In this document: piece after piece, positions 45,374 to 53,363 of the stretch | Layout of the letters: each line of letters starts with the position of its first letter | Numbering within the stretch: the first letter of the stretch is position 1 | Origin: Paludibacter sp. | GTDB taxonomy: Bacteria; Bacteroidota; Bacteroidia; Bacteroidales; Paludibacteraceae | Length of the DNA: 64,000 nucleotides | Direction of reading: 5' to 3' | Assembly (NCBI RefSeq): GCF_009712605.1 | Contig: NZ_WASO01000002.1 | Location: 62,001-126,000 of the forward strand | The notes under the pieces: generated by a model | Databases searched by the model: none | What the model was told of the DNA's origin: nothing | Seen by the model: the letters and a program-made list of their open reading frames with translations, nothing else | Program-made: the position numbers and the translations under genes

Positions 45374-46465
45374 TTATTTCCCGAAATAGCTATCCAGTAA
45401 TTCTTTTGCGGCAATAAACGAACTGATTTTATTGTCCACGACTTTCTGTTCGTATTCTGTTAGCAAAGCATCGATTTTTTCGTTGTTGTAAAAGTGCGAT
45501 TTCAGCTGGTCGTTAATCGACTCGTACATCCAATATTTCGACTGGCGGAGACGCTTGTGGTCAAAATAGCCTGATTCTTTCACGAATGCTATATACTCGG
45601 TAATCATCTCCCATACGCCGTCGATATTGATGCCGTTTAGTGCGGAGCAAGTCAATACCTTGGGCGACCATCCCGATTCGGGCAACGGAAAGAGATGGAG
45701 TGCGCTGGTGAGTTGTGCTTTGGTCAGGTTGACACGGTCCACATTGGTGCCATCGGCTTTGTTGATGGTGATACCGTCGGCCATTTCCATAATGCCTCGT
45801 TTGATTCCCTGAAGTTCATCACCCGTTCCGGCAACCTGCAGGAATAGGAAGAAATCGACCATGGAGTGCACTGCGGTTTCCGATTGCCCTACGCCGACTG
45901 TCTCCACAAAAATGGTATCGAATCCTGCCGCTTCGCAAAGCATGATTGTTTCGCGTGTTTTGCGAGCTACGCCACCCAATGAACCTGCGGAGGGTGAAGG
46001 GCGGATAAAAGCATTAGGATGGCTGGAGAGCTGTTCCATGCGTGTCTTATCGCCCAGAATACTCCCTTTGCTGCGTTCACTACTTGGGTCGATGGCAAGG
46101 ACTGCCAAACGATGGTCGTCATTGACCAGGTACATCCCCATTGCTTCGATAAAGGTGCTTTTGCCTGCTCCGGGAACTCCGGTGATGCCAAGACGAATTG
46201 ATTTGCCGGTATGAGGAAGGCATTTTTCTATCACTTCCTGAGCAATGACCTGGTGTTCGGGTTTCAGGCTTTCAAGTAGTGTTACTGCCTGACTCAGAAT
46301 TGTACGGTTGCCTTTGAGAATTCCTTCTGTATATTCGGCAGCCGTATAGGTTTGTTTCTTTTTCCGTTTCTGAAGATAAGGGTTGACGGTGGGCGGCTGT
46401 TCGATGCCGCTGTTGACGGTCAAACCTGAATAGCAGTCGTCGTTTTCAATATGATGTTGATCCAT
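45374..46465 (-). CDS. meaB: Methylmalonyl-CoA mutase-associated GTPase
   Basis: 363 residues from the Met at 46465; a GTG nine codons earlier lies inside a repeat arm and is rejected. G3E-type GTPase: Walker A GVPGAGKST, AIDPSSERSKGSILGDKTRM, FVETVGVGQSE and the NKADG motif. It guards and loads adenosylcobalamin on methylmalonyl-CoA mutase, part of the succinate-propionate route. The mutase genes are not in the window. Confidence 0.93.
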   Translation of the reverse strand: MDQHHIENDDCYSGLTVNSGIEQPPTVNPYLQKRKKKQTYTAAEYTEGILKGNRTILSQAVTLLESLKPEHQVIAQEVIEKCLPHTGKSIRLGITGVPGAGKSTFIEAMGMYLVNDDHRLAVLAIDPSSERSKGSILGDKTRMEQLSSHPNAFIRPSPSAGSLGGVARKTRETIMLCEAAGFDTIFVETVGVGQSETAVHSMVDFFLFLQVAGTGDELQGIKRGIMEMADGITINKADGTNVDRVNLTKAQLTSALHLFPLPESGWSPKVLTCSALNGINIDGVWEMITEYIAFVKESGYFDHKRLRQSKYWMYESINDQLKSHFYNNEKIDALLTEYEQKVVDNKISSFIAAKELLDSYFGK

Positions 46466-46478
46466 AGAAATTACTTTT

Positions 46479-47086
46479 GACACGAATTGCACGAATTGTC
46501 ACCAATGCAATCTGTAATGTATCAGGTGTGAATAATAAACTTTTATAATGCGACTCTTTTGTGGCTGAGACTATCTTCTCCGAAGTTTACTAAAAGTCCG
46601 AGTTTCAGTTTGCTTGCTGCCAGATAATTCAATGTTTGTTTGATATGTGCAGATGATAATGCTTCGATCGCTTTTACCTCCAGAATGATTCTGTCCATTA
46701 AAATGAAATCAGTAATGTAATAGTGGGGTAGAAGGATATTTTTATATCGGATCTCAAATTTCTTTTCTCTTTCAAAATAGATTTGACGATTGGTGAATTC
46801 TATTTCTAAAGCATCCTTATATACAACCTCATTGAATCCTTTCCCCAAAGCACTATGAACCTCCATGCAGGCTCCGATGATATTGTAAGCTTCGTCTTTG
46901 TAGATGATATCCGTCATATTCTGAATATTAGACACGAATTGCACAAATTGTCATCAATGTAATCGGTAATGTATCAGGCGTGAATAATAGATTAGATGTG
47001 CATGACACTAATCTGTACAAAATATAAAGCCACAACTTCCACAAATTAATCACAGATTATTTGTGTTCATTCGTGCAATTCGTGTC
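46479..47086 (-). mobile_element. Inverted-repeat cassette carrying a second GxxExxY gene
   Basis: The ends are perfect 18-base inverted repeats: GACACGAATTGCACGAAT at 46479 and its complement ending at 47086. A third related copy, direct to the left end and ~89% identical over 63 bases, lies at 46931-46993, so the gene is also bracketed by direct repeats. The cassette is ~608 bases, contains only the GxxExxY gene, and sits between meaB and rpsA, touching the meaB start. No target-site duplication was established. Confidence 0.7.
46543..46917 (-). CDS. GxxExxY protein
   Basis: 124 residues from the Met at 46917; a GTG nine codons upstream lies in the repeat arm and is rejected. Motif GFNEVVY (Gly27, Glu30, Tyr33), then YYITDFILMDRIILEVKAIE (nuclease-like D...EVK) and LNYLAASKLKLGLLVNFG. 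Family function is unknown. It shares the family and the boxed-in setting with the gene at 13757, but their repeat arms differ in sequence. Confidence 0.9.
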   Translation of the reverse strand: MTDIIYKDEAYNIIGACMEVHSALGKGFNEVVYKDALEIEFTNRQIYFEREKKFEIRYKNILLPHYYITDFILMDRIILEVKAIEALSSAHIKQTLNYLAASKLKLGLLVNFGEDSLSHKRVAL

Positions 47087-47108
47087 TTTATTTGCTTGCA
47101 AAGTTAAT

Positions 47109-47140
47109 GAAAAAAGCCGCCCGAAAATCGGACGGCTTTT
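47109..47140 (-). terminator. Terminator of rpsA
   Basis: AAAAGCCG..CGA pairs with TCG..CGGCTTTT; on the minus strand a run of T follows. It lies 23 bases after the rpsA stop codon, between that gene and the GxxExxY cassette. Confidence 0.85.
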
Positions 47141-47162
47141 GATATTTGACCTTAAAAAAGAA

Positions 47163-49112
47163 TTATTCAGCAGCAGCTTCTGCGTCTTTATCTTTTTTAG
47201 CAGCACGTTTAGCTTTAGCTTCAGCGGCAGCAGCTTTTTGATGAGCTTCTGTCTTTTCTGCTTCTGAAAGTTGATCTTTCAAATCAGCCAATGATTGAAT
47301 GTCACCTAAAGTGGTTTTTTCATACGATTGGTTTGTGATAGTTTCTTCAACTTTCTTTGCTCTTTTAGGGCTGTTTTCTTTCTTTTCGGTAGAAATGCCC
47401 GATGCAGCTTTTTGTTCGTCTTCGTGGATGCGGCTGTGAGAAAGAATAATTCTCTTAGCATCTTTGTTGAATTCGATCACTTTGAACTGAAGTTTTTCGT
47501 CCAGTTTAGCCTGTGTGCCGTCTTCTTTTACCAGGTGTTTAGGAGTAGCGAAACCTTCAACACCGTAAGGCAATGCAATTACAGCGCCTTTGTCAAGAAC
47601 TTCAACGATTGTACCTTCGTGGATGCTGTCAACGGTAAAGATTGTTTCGAATACATCCCATGGGTTTTCTTCGAGTTGTTTGTGGCCGAGGCTCAAACGA
47701 CGGTTGTCTTTATCGATTTCGAGAACAACTACTTCGAGGTTAGCACCGATCTGAGTAAATTCTGACGGGTGTTTGATTTTGCGGGTCCAAGACAGGTCGC
47801 TGATGTGGATCAGGCCGTCAACGCCTTCTTCGATTTCAACAAATACACCGAAGTTGGTGAAGTTGCGAACGCGAGCGGTGTGTTTAGAACCAACTGCATA
47901 TTTGGTTTCGATGTTTTCCCAAGGATCTTGTTTGAGTTGTTTGATACCCAAAGACATTTTGCGTTCGTCGCGATCCAGAGTCAGGATAACAGCTTCTACT
48001 TCGTCGCCTACTTTCAGGAAGTCCTGAGCGCTACGCAGGTGTTGGCTCCATGACATTTCAGAAACGTGGATCAAACCTTCTACGCCCGGCAATACTTCAA
48101 CGAATGCACCGTAGTCAGCTACAACAACCACTTTGCCGTTTACTTTGTCACCAACTTTGAGGTTAGTATCCAAAGCATCCCATGGGTGCGGAGTAAGTTG
48201 TTTCAAGCCGAGAGCGATACGTTTCTTTTCGTTGTCGAAATCGATGATTACAACGTTCAGTTTCTGATCCAGCTGAACCACTTCTTCCGGGTGAGCTACG
48301 CGGCCCCAAGAAAGGTCTGTGATGTGGATAAGACCGTCAACGCCACCGAGGTCGATGAATACACCGTAGTTGGTGATGTTCTTAACGGTTCCTTCAAGAA
48401 CTTGTCCTTTTTCGAGTTTGGAGATAATTTCTTTCTTCTGTTGTTCGAGTTCAGCTTCGATAAGAGCTTTGTGCGATACAACAACGTTTTTGAATTCGTG
48501 GTTGATTTTAACAACCTTGAATTCCATAGTTTTGCCAACGAATACATCGTAGTCGCGGATAGGTTTCACGTCGATCTGAGAACCCGGCAAGAAAGCTTCG
48601 ATGCCGAATACGTCTACGATCATACCACCCTTTGTGCGGCATTTTACAAAACCCTTGATTGTTTCGTCGTTTTCGAGGGCTGCGTTTACGCGATCCCAAG
48701 AGCGAGAAGTGCGAGCTTGTTTGTGAGACAACAAAAGCTGACCTTTTTTGTCTTCCTGGTTTTCGATGTAAACTTCTACAATGTCACCAACTTTGAGGTC
48801 AGGATTGTAGCGGAATTCGTTCAACGGAATGATACCGTCTGATTTGAAGCCGATGTTAACTACGACTTCGCGTTTGTTCATTGAGATAACAGTACCGTCA
48901 ACAACTTCTTTTTCTTTTACAGTGTTGAGGGTAGCGTCATACTGTTGGGTAAGGGCAGTGCGATCTTCGATAAGATTGTCGCCTTTTTCATAAGCATCCC
49001 AGTCGAAATCTTCGGTAGGAGTGGTTTTTGGTGCGGGAGCCACGGTGGCTGTAGCTTCTTCAGCTGCGGGAGTTTTTACATCTTCCACGATGTTTTCGTT
49101 TTGTTCTGACAT
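47163..49112 (-). CDS. rpsA: 30S ribosomal protein S1
   Basis: 649 residues. An acidic, low-complexity N-terminus is followed by six S1 RNA-binding domains from about residue 60; typical pieces are KEVVDGTVISMNKREVVVNIGFKSDGIIPLNEF, LEGTVKNITNYGVFIDLGGVDGLIHITDLSWGRVAHPEEVV and ARVRNFTNFGVFVEIEEGVDGLIHISDLSW. The C-terminus is a long Lys/Ala/Glu tail (EAKAKRAAKKDKDAEAAAE). S1 binds mRNA on the 30S subunit; Bacteroidota lack classic Shine-Dalgarno use, which makes S1 important (established). Confidence 0.96.
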   Translation of the reverse strand: MSEQNENIVEDVKTPAAEEATATVAPAPKTTPTEDFDWDAYEKGDNLIEDRTALTQQYDATLNTVKEKEVVDGTVISMNKREVVVNIGFKSDGIIPLNEFRYNPDLKVGDIVEVYIENQEDKKGQLLLSHKQARTSRSWDRVNAALENDETIKGFVKCRTKGGMIVDVFGIEAFLPGSQIDVKPIRDYDVFVGKTMEFKVVKINHEFKNVVVSHKALIEAELEQQKKEIISKLEKGQVLEGTVKNITNYGVFIDLGGVDGLIHITDLSWGRVAHPEEVVQLDQKLNVVIIDFDNEKKRIALGLKQLTPHPWDALDTNLKVGDKVNGKVVVVADYGAFVEVLPGVEGLIHVSEMSWSQHLRSAQDFLKVGDEVEAVILTLDRDERKMSLGIKQLKQDPWENIETKYAVGSKHTARVRNFTNFGVFVEIEEGVDGLIHISDLSWTRKIKHPSEFTQIGANLEVVVLEIDKDNRRLSLGHKQLEENPWDVFETIFTVDSIHEGTIVEVLDKGAVIALPYGVEGFATPKHLVKEDGTQAKLDEKLQFKVIEFNKDAKRIILSHSRIHEDEQKAASGISTEKKENSPKRAKKVEETITNQSYEKTTLGDIQSLADLKDQLSEAEKTEAHQKAAAAEAKAKRAAKKDKDAEAAAE

Positions 49113-49165
49113 AACTAATTTTTGACGTTAATAGGGTTAGACTTTATGTTGTCTTAAAAGCGCGG

Positions 49166-49196
49166 CAAAGGTACGATATTTTTCTTGTTTTGCAAA
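49166..49196 (-). promoter_or_regulatory. rpsA promoter
   Basis: On the minus strand TTTG (49193-49196), 19 bases, TACCTTTG (49166-49173): full consensus. It leaves a ~48-base leader before rpsA. Confidence 0.8.
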
Positions 49197-49269
49197 ACAT
49201 AAAAAGTTTTTGAGAGATAGATAGTTGCAAGGTCGAAATTCTTAAATTTGCAGACGTAGGAATTCCAGG

Positions 49270-49345
49270 TTTCAAATTCCAAAATTCCATTTGGACGCTA
49301 ATTATACCTTTGAAATCTTGGAGCCATGAAATTTTGAAATTTGAC
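49270..49345. repeat. Inverted repeat before B3/B4 gene
   Basis: TTTCAAATTCCAAAATTCCAT at ~49271 is the imperfect inverse of ATGAAATTTTGAAATTTGACC ending at ~49345. It abuts the next start codon. Same general type as the repeat at 55749-55856. Confidence 0.55.
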
Positions 49346-49349
49346 CGAT

Positions 49350-50009
49350 ATGCTTACAATAACCATTGATGAAAAAGTAAAAACAGCCTGTCCGGGTCTG
49401 ACCTTAGGCCTGATTTATTGCGAGGTGACCAATTCCGAACATAGCGAGGGTTTATGGAACGAAATCGCAGAAGCTGATCGCGAATTCAAAGCAAAGTATA
49501 AGATCGAACAGATCAATAAAATTCCGGCCATCAGGGCAACCCGCGACGCGTATAAAGCTTTGGGTAAAGATCCGAATCGTTACCGGCCGTCTGCGGAAGC
49601 GTTGTGTCGGAGGATTTTGCGCGACTTGCCCATATATCAAATTAATACGCTGGTCGATCTGATTAATCTGGTTTCTATTCGTACTGGTTATTCCATCGGA
49701 GGCTTTGATGCCGACAAGATTCAGGGCAACCTGTTGCTCACTGCCGGTACTGCTGATGACGAGTTCGAGGGTATCGGTCGGGGAGTGCTCAATATCGAAG
49801 GACTACCGGTGTACAAGGATGCGGTCGGGGGTATCGGGACGCCTACCAGTGATCATGAGCGAACCAAACTCTCGCTGGAGTCAAACCATCTGTTGATGAT
49901 TATCAATGGCTATTCTGGTATTGCTGGTGTTCGCGAGGCAGTGGACTGGTCGGTGGAGTTGTTGCAAAAATATGCCGGCGCAATATCAATCGAGACGAAA
50001 ATCATGTAG
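49350..50009 (+). CDS. B3/B4 (PheT-like) tRNA-binding-domain protein
   Basis: 219 residues from the ATG at 49350. Stand-alone B3/B4 domain as found in the phenylalanyl-tRNA synthetase beta chain: NKIPAIRATRDAYKALGKDPNRYRPSAEALCRRIL, and LVDLINLVSIRTGYSIGGFD. Homologues are proposed to edit or bind aminoacyl-tRNA, but this is unproven. First of three plus-strand genes (B3/B4, CBM48, AlkD-like). Confidence 0.9.
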   Translation: MLTITIDEKVKTACPGLTLGLIYCEVTNSEHSEGLWNEIAEADREFKAKYKIEQINKIPAIRATRDAYKALGKDPNRYRPSAEALCRRILRDLPIYQINTLVDLINLVSIRTGYSIGGFDADKIQGNLLLTAGTADDEFEGIGRGVLNIEGLPVYKDAVGGIGTPTSDHERTKLSLESNHLLMIINGYSGIAGVREAVDWSVELLQKYAGAISIETKIM

Positions 50010-50060
50010 CTTTGTGTTGTAAATGGCTTGATTGTCAGAGAACCAATTAATTTTTACTCC

Positions 50061-50822
50061 ATGAAAAAGTTTGTTTTGTTTTTAAGCTGTTTTGCCTTCT
50101 GCTTTTTGTACAACCAGATGGTAAATGCGCAGACGACGGTGGTTCGTTTTATGGTGGAACTTCCCGGACAGGGAATCTCTCAGGACTCGGCGGTGTATCT
50201 TGCCGGTAGCTTCAACGGCTGGAATCCGCAGGATGAAAATTATCGCATGAAACGGGTGGATGCCCGTCATTACTCACTCGATGTGCCTTGTTTTGCCGAC
50301 AAAAATTACGAGTATAAATACACGCTCGGTGGCTGGAAACATGTGGAGAAAACCCCAGAAAACAAAGAAATCGATAATCGTAAATTTACGTCTACGAAGA
50401 AACTGAAGATTAAAGATTCGGTGGCCGCATGGAATGTGCCGGCGCCTAAAAAAGAGGCGCAACAAAATCCGCTTTCGGGCATGCTTACGCAGGATCAGAT
50501 AGATAAGATGATGCAACTTAAAGATTCTGTCACGAAGGGTCTTGCTCCGATTATTCCTCAATTATTGGGAGTTTTGCAAAAAGTCAATACCAATCTGCTG
50601 GCCGATAAGCCTGATATTGACCTGAGCAAGCAATATAATGCCGAAGCTATGAAAATTGTTTCGCAGGTGCTTGAATCGGTTACCGGTACGTTGATGCAGG
50701 TGATGAATGTACTGACTCCGGAGCAAAAACAGAAGCTCCGCGATGCAATGAAGAATTCTACCAATCCTGGCGATCTGATCAATATGATAACGAATTCGAA
50801 GCCGACACCAGCTGATAAATAG
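50061..50822 (+). CDS. Secreted protein with glycogen-binding (CBM48-like) domain
   Basis: 253 residues from the Met at 50061, which begins a clear signal peptide (MKKFVLFLSCFAFCFLYNQMVNAQ); an upstream in-frame ATG at 50028 is less suitable. Residues ~25-115 resemble CBM48/AMPK-type glycogen-binding domains: VYLAGSFNGWNPQDENYRMKRVD and DKNYEYKYTLGGWKHVE. The rest is helical (LTQDQIDKMMQLKDSVTKGLAPIIPQLLGVLQKV, VLTPEQKQKLRDAM), not recognised. Six bases before the AlkD-like gene. Confidence 0.8.
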   Translation: MKKFVLFLSCFAFCFLYNQMVNAQTTVVRFMVELPGQGISQDSAVYLAGSFNGWNPQDENYRMKRVDARHYSLDVPCFADKNYEYKYTLGGWKHVEKTPENKEIDNRKFTSTKKLKIKDSVAAWNVPAPKKEAQQNPLSGMLTQDQIDKMMQLKDSVTKGLAPIIPQLLGVLQKVNTNLLADKPDIDLSKQYNAEAMKIVSQVLESVTGTLMQVMNVLTPEQKQKLRDAMKNSTNPGDLINMITNSKPTPADK

Positions 50823-50828
50823 TCCGTT

Positions 50829-51548
50829 ATGACAAGTAAAGAACTGATTGCCGATATTCGCGCTTATTGCGAGGCTCATGCCGATGAGGCGTTGGTAAAA
50901 AAGTATAGCCGCTACTTCAAAGGTGAGTACAATGCTTACGGGCTTACCCAACTGTTGCTCGAAGATAAGGTGCGTCAATTGCAGGAAGATAAGTGTGTGT
51001 CGCTTGAACTAATGCTGGAGGCTGCTCCCGAACTGATTGCCGCCCCGAAATATGAAGAGGCATCATTTGTGTTCCGGATGCTCGATATTAATAAAAAACA
51101 GTACAACCGCGAGGTGTTCGACCGGATAGCTGCCTTTTATGGCGTTGGTATTCGAAACTGGGCACATGCTGATGTGTTGGGAATGATGATTTTGCCCGTT
51201 TTTCTCGAAAAAGGGATTGTTACACCCGATGACTTCCGTCCGTGGCTCTCGGCTGAGAATCCCTTCCAGCGGAGATCTGTGCCGGTTACCTTTATTAAGC
51301 ATATCAAAAAGCATCACGAGGCAATCGAACCTTTCTTTGCTTTTCTGGAACCGTTGATGAGTGATCCTATCCGGGAGGTGCATCAGGGAATCGGGTGGTA
51401 CCTGCGTGAGGCGTGGAAACTGGCTCCCGAACCTACCGAAGCATTTTTGCTGAAATGGAAGGAGACGGCTGCGCGCCTTATTTTCCAGTATGCCTGCGAA
51501 AAGATGACGAAGGAGAAAAAAGAACTTTTCCGTCGAAGCAAGAAATAG
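50829..51548 (+). CDS. AlkD-like DNA alkylation repair / HEAT-like protein
   Basis: 239 residues of HEAT-like helices. Family-like parts: YSRYFKGEYNAYGLTQLLLEDKV, LIAAPKYEEASFVFRMLDI, NWAHADVLGMMILPVFL and VHQGIGWYLREAWKLAPEPTEAFLLKWKE. AlkD glycosylases excise bulky alkylated bases, but many family members are uncharacterised. A hairpin terminator inside a repeat follows. Confidence 0.85.
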   Translation: MTSKELIADIRAYCEAHADEALVKKYSRYFKGEYNAYGLTQLLLEDKVRQLQEDKCVSLELMLEAAPELIAAPKYEEASFVFRMLDINKKQYNREVFDRIAAFYGVGIRNWAHADVLGMMILPVFLEKGIVTPDDFRPWLSAENPFQRRSVPVTFIKHIKKHHEAIEPFFAFLEPLMSDPIREVHQGIGWYLREAWKLAPEPTEAFLLKWKETAARLIFQYACEKMTKEKKELFRRSKK

Positions 51549-51556
51549 AGTGTGTC

Positions 51557-51735
51557 GCACACGGAAGACACAGTCAATACGGAATTACACGAAAAAAGTC
51601 AGGGCTTCACTTTATGCGAGGCTCTGACTTTTTTTGGGCGATAAGATTCCGTGATGTTCTGTTTTGTCCGTGTCTTCCGTGTGCAATGGAACAAAAGCGA
51701 TGATATTCTGTTTTATCCGTGTCGTCCGTGTGCTA
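51557..51735. repeat. GCACACGGAA-family inverted repeat with inner terminator
   Basis: Left arm GCACACGGAAGACACAG at 51557; right arm GTCTTCCGTGTGC ending 51684; a second right-arm-like copy TCCGTGTCGTCCGTGTGC ends at 51735. Same family as 14804-14878 and 14981-15053. It lies between convergent AlkD-like and YigZ genes and has no gene inside. Confidence 0.75.
51592..51635 (+). terminator. Terminator inside the repeat
   Basis: AAAAAAGTCAG..GC pairs with GC..CTGACTTTTTTT around a central loop, with a T run on the plus strand and an A run on the other side, so it could serve both convergent genes. Confidence 0.8.
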
Positions 51736-51737
51736 AC

Positions 51738-52337
51738 TTAATCACGTTCCACCACCCGAAGCGACTCTGTTTTCTCCAGTTTTCCCATAAACATCGGATA
51801 GATGGCTTGTCGTACCGATAGTTTCATGCGGCAGGTCATATCGAACTGCTGTTCGGTGACGGTGGTGTCGGTCTCTTTTAGTAGCGACATCACATCGTTC
51901 ATGGTGAGGTAGTCGAACTCTATTTCGAGGGCGATCATCACCTCCTGTACCGTGATTTCATTATTGGCGATGGCATCGGCTGCCGCGGCCTTGTAGGCGG
52001 TAATCAGTCCGCCGGTACCCAACAGGATGCCACCGAAGTAACGCACCACGATTATCAGAATGTTGGTAAGGTTGGTCGAGTGTATCTGTCCGAGGATGGG
52101 GCGGCCGGCAGTGCCTGAAGGTTCGCCGTCGTCGTTGGCGCGGAACTCCGTGCGGTCGGCTCCCAGCACGTAGGCGTAGCACACGTGGCGTGCATCGTAA
52201 TACTCCTTGCGGAAAGATGCCACAATGCTTTTTACCTCCTCCGCATCGGTTACAGGGATGGCGAATGAGAGAAATTTACTTCCCTTTTCTTTGTAAATGC
52301 CTTCGGAACGGCGCGCTATGGTAAAAAAACTATCCAA
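51738..52337 (-). CDS. YigZ/IMPACT family protein
   Basis: 199 residues; TTG start at 52337, the only usable start after an in-frame stop codon. The UPF0029 N-terminal domain carries ARHVCYAYVLG, NDDGEPSGTAGRPILGQI and VVRYFGGILLGTGGLITAY. Role in bacteria is unknown; the eukaryotic relative IMPACT acts in translation stress control. 18 bases after the RAYT gene. Confidence 0.92.
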   Translation of the reverse strand: MDSFFTIARRSEGIYKEKGSKFLSFAIPVTDAEEVKSIVASFRKEYYDARHVCYAYVLGADRTEFRANDDGEPSGTAGRPILGQIHSTNLTNILIIVVRYFGGILLGTGGLITAYKAAAADAIANNEITVQEVMIALEIEFDYLTMNDVMSLLKETDTTVTEQQFDMTCRMKLSVRQAIYPMFMGKLEKTESLRVVERD

Positions 52338-52355
52338 ATGTGCGGTTGTCGTTTA

Positions 52356-53066
52356 TTATTGTTCGTCGTTAAATTTATCGCCTTCCCATTTTGCCGGATT
52401 GTCGATGATATAGGTTGATATCCGGACATCATCCTGCCAATCGCGAATAATATGGTCGTAATAATTGCGTTGCCATAATTTGTCATCGAATCGTCTCCAT
52501 CCGTTGTTTTTTACCCCACGGATGTATTCGTTGGTGGTCATCGTTTTGAACCAATCCATTACATCGCCGATTGTCGCCCCGTATTTTTTGTTATGTATGC
52601 CGTATCGGTCATCCGTTTCGCGATATGGCATTGTTTCGTGATGCCGGTTTTCGTGATGCGGGATTATTTCGGGACGCCCACGTAGGGGCGCCCCTACGTG
52701 GGCGTCTCCATATGCAACGTGGGTGTCCGTGTCCATTTCCGTTATATCCGTCCCCATTTCCATCATGTGGATATCGGTTGACGGAACATTATCCATTTCC
52801 AAAATTTCAATAATACAATGCATGTGATTGGGCATTACCACCATTTCACGGCAACGTTTATCGGGAAATTTGTTTTCGATTTCGCGATACCATTTTTCAA
52901 TCATGCGCCCGGCATCGTTCAATATCATTTCTCCATTGACCACCTTTCCGAACAAATGCAATCGATTCTGAACCACAATGGTCAAAAAATACAAACCCGC
53001 ACGGGCATAATCGTACCCTTGCAAACGTATGTTTTTGCGTCGGTGTTTTTCGTCGTGTAGGGTCAT
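52356..53066 (-). CDS. REP-associated tyrosine transposase (RAYT, Y1_Tnp)
   Basis: 236 residues. The HUH motif is NHMHCII (His81, His83) and the catalytic Tyr is in LWQRNYYDHIIRDWQDD (Tyr202/203). The N-terminus RLQGYDYARAGLYFLTIVVQNRLHLFG is typical of RAYT/TnpA-REP proteins, which act on palindromic repeats and are usually single-copy domesticated genes. Residues ~93-160 are an unusual low-complexity insert (MEMGTDITEMDTDTHV) containing residues 121-131 encoded by a perfect palindrome. No TnpB is nearby. Confidence 0.9.
   Translation of the reverse strand: MTLHDEKHRRKNIRLQGYDYARAGLYFLTIVVQNRLHLFGKVVNGEMILNDAGRMIEKWYREIENKFPDKRCREMVVMPNHMHCIIEILEMDNVPSTDIHMMEMGTDITEMDTDTHVAYGDAHVGAPLRGRPEIIPHHENRHHETMPYRETDDRYGIHNKKYGATIGDVMDWFKTMTTNEYIRGVKNNGWRRFDDKLWQRNYYDHIIRDWQDDVRISTYIIDNPAKWEGDKFNDEQ
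52673..52706. repeat. Perfect 34-base palindrome within RAYT gene
   Basis: The left half is GACGCCCACGTAGGGGC and the right half is its exact complement. It is translated in frame as part of DAHVGAPLRGRPE. The core GTAGGGGCGCCCCTAC is GC-rich and unlike the rest of the gene. Confidence 0.92.
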
Positions 53067-53103
53067 GGGTGACGTGTTATGGTAAAAGATGGTCAGTCGG
53101 TTA

Positions 53104-53165
53104 GAACGCGAATGACGCGAATTTCCACAAATTTAATTTGCGTTTATTTGTGAGGATTAGCGTTC
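53104..53165. repeat. Inverted repeat upstream of RAYT gene
   Basis: GAACGCGAATGACGCGAATT on the left and GGATTAGCGTTC on the right, with CACAAAT/ATTTGTG inner pairing. 62 bases, 38 bases from the RAYT start. Confidence 0.6.
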
Positions 53166-53304
53166 TTCGGTTGGTTCATTCTATATGATTTGCAAAGGTA
53201 GGGATTTTCTGTTTTATGCCAGTGCTCGTATTTGTAGGTTAGATAATTGTTTTTGAGGGTGTCGTGTTTTTGTGAATTTATGCTCGTTTCAAATCAAAAA
53301 AGAG

Positions 53305-53312
53305 TACATTTG
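53305..53312 (+). promoter_or_regulatory. -7 element of DUF4836 gene
   Basis: TACATTTG, exact TAnnTTTG, 52 bases before the ATG at 53364. It makes the longer in-frame start at 53247 unlikely. Confidence 0.6.
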
Positions 53313-53363
53313 CAGCCAAAATCGGAAAAGTTACGGATTTGTGTTATCTCTCCTAAAATCTTT

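Noticed and set aside
45374-46492. meaB starting at the GTG at 46492
   Set aside because: The nine extra codons lie in the repeat arm and read MQFVS as in the unrelated GxxExxY gene, so they come from the repeat.
48066-48842. Long plus-strand frame opposite rpsA
   Set aside because: Phe/Val-rich complement of the S1 domains; no domain or start signals.
52356-53066. IS200/IS605 insertion sequence
   Set aside because: The Y1 transposase has the RAYT-type sequence, there is no tnpB, and no subterminal IS200-type hairpin pair flanks the gene.
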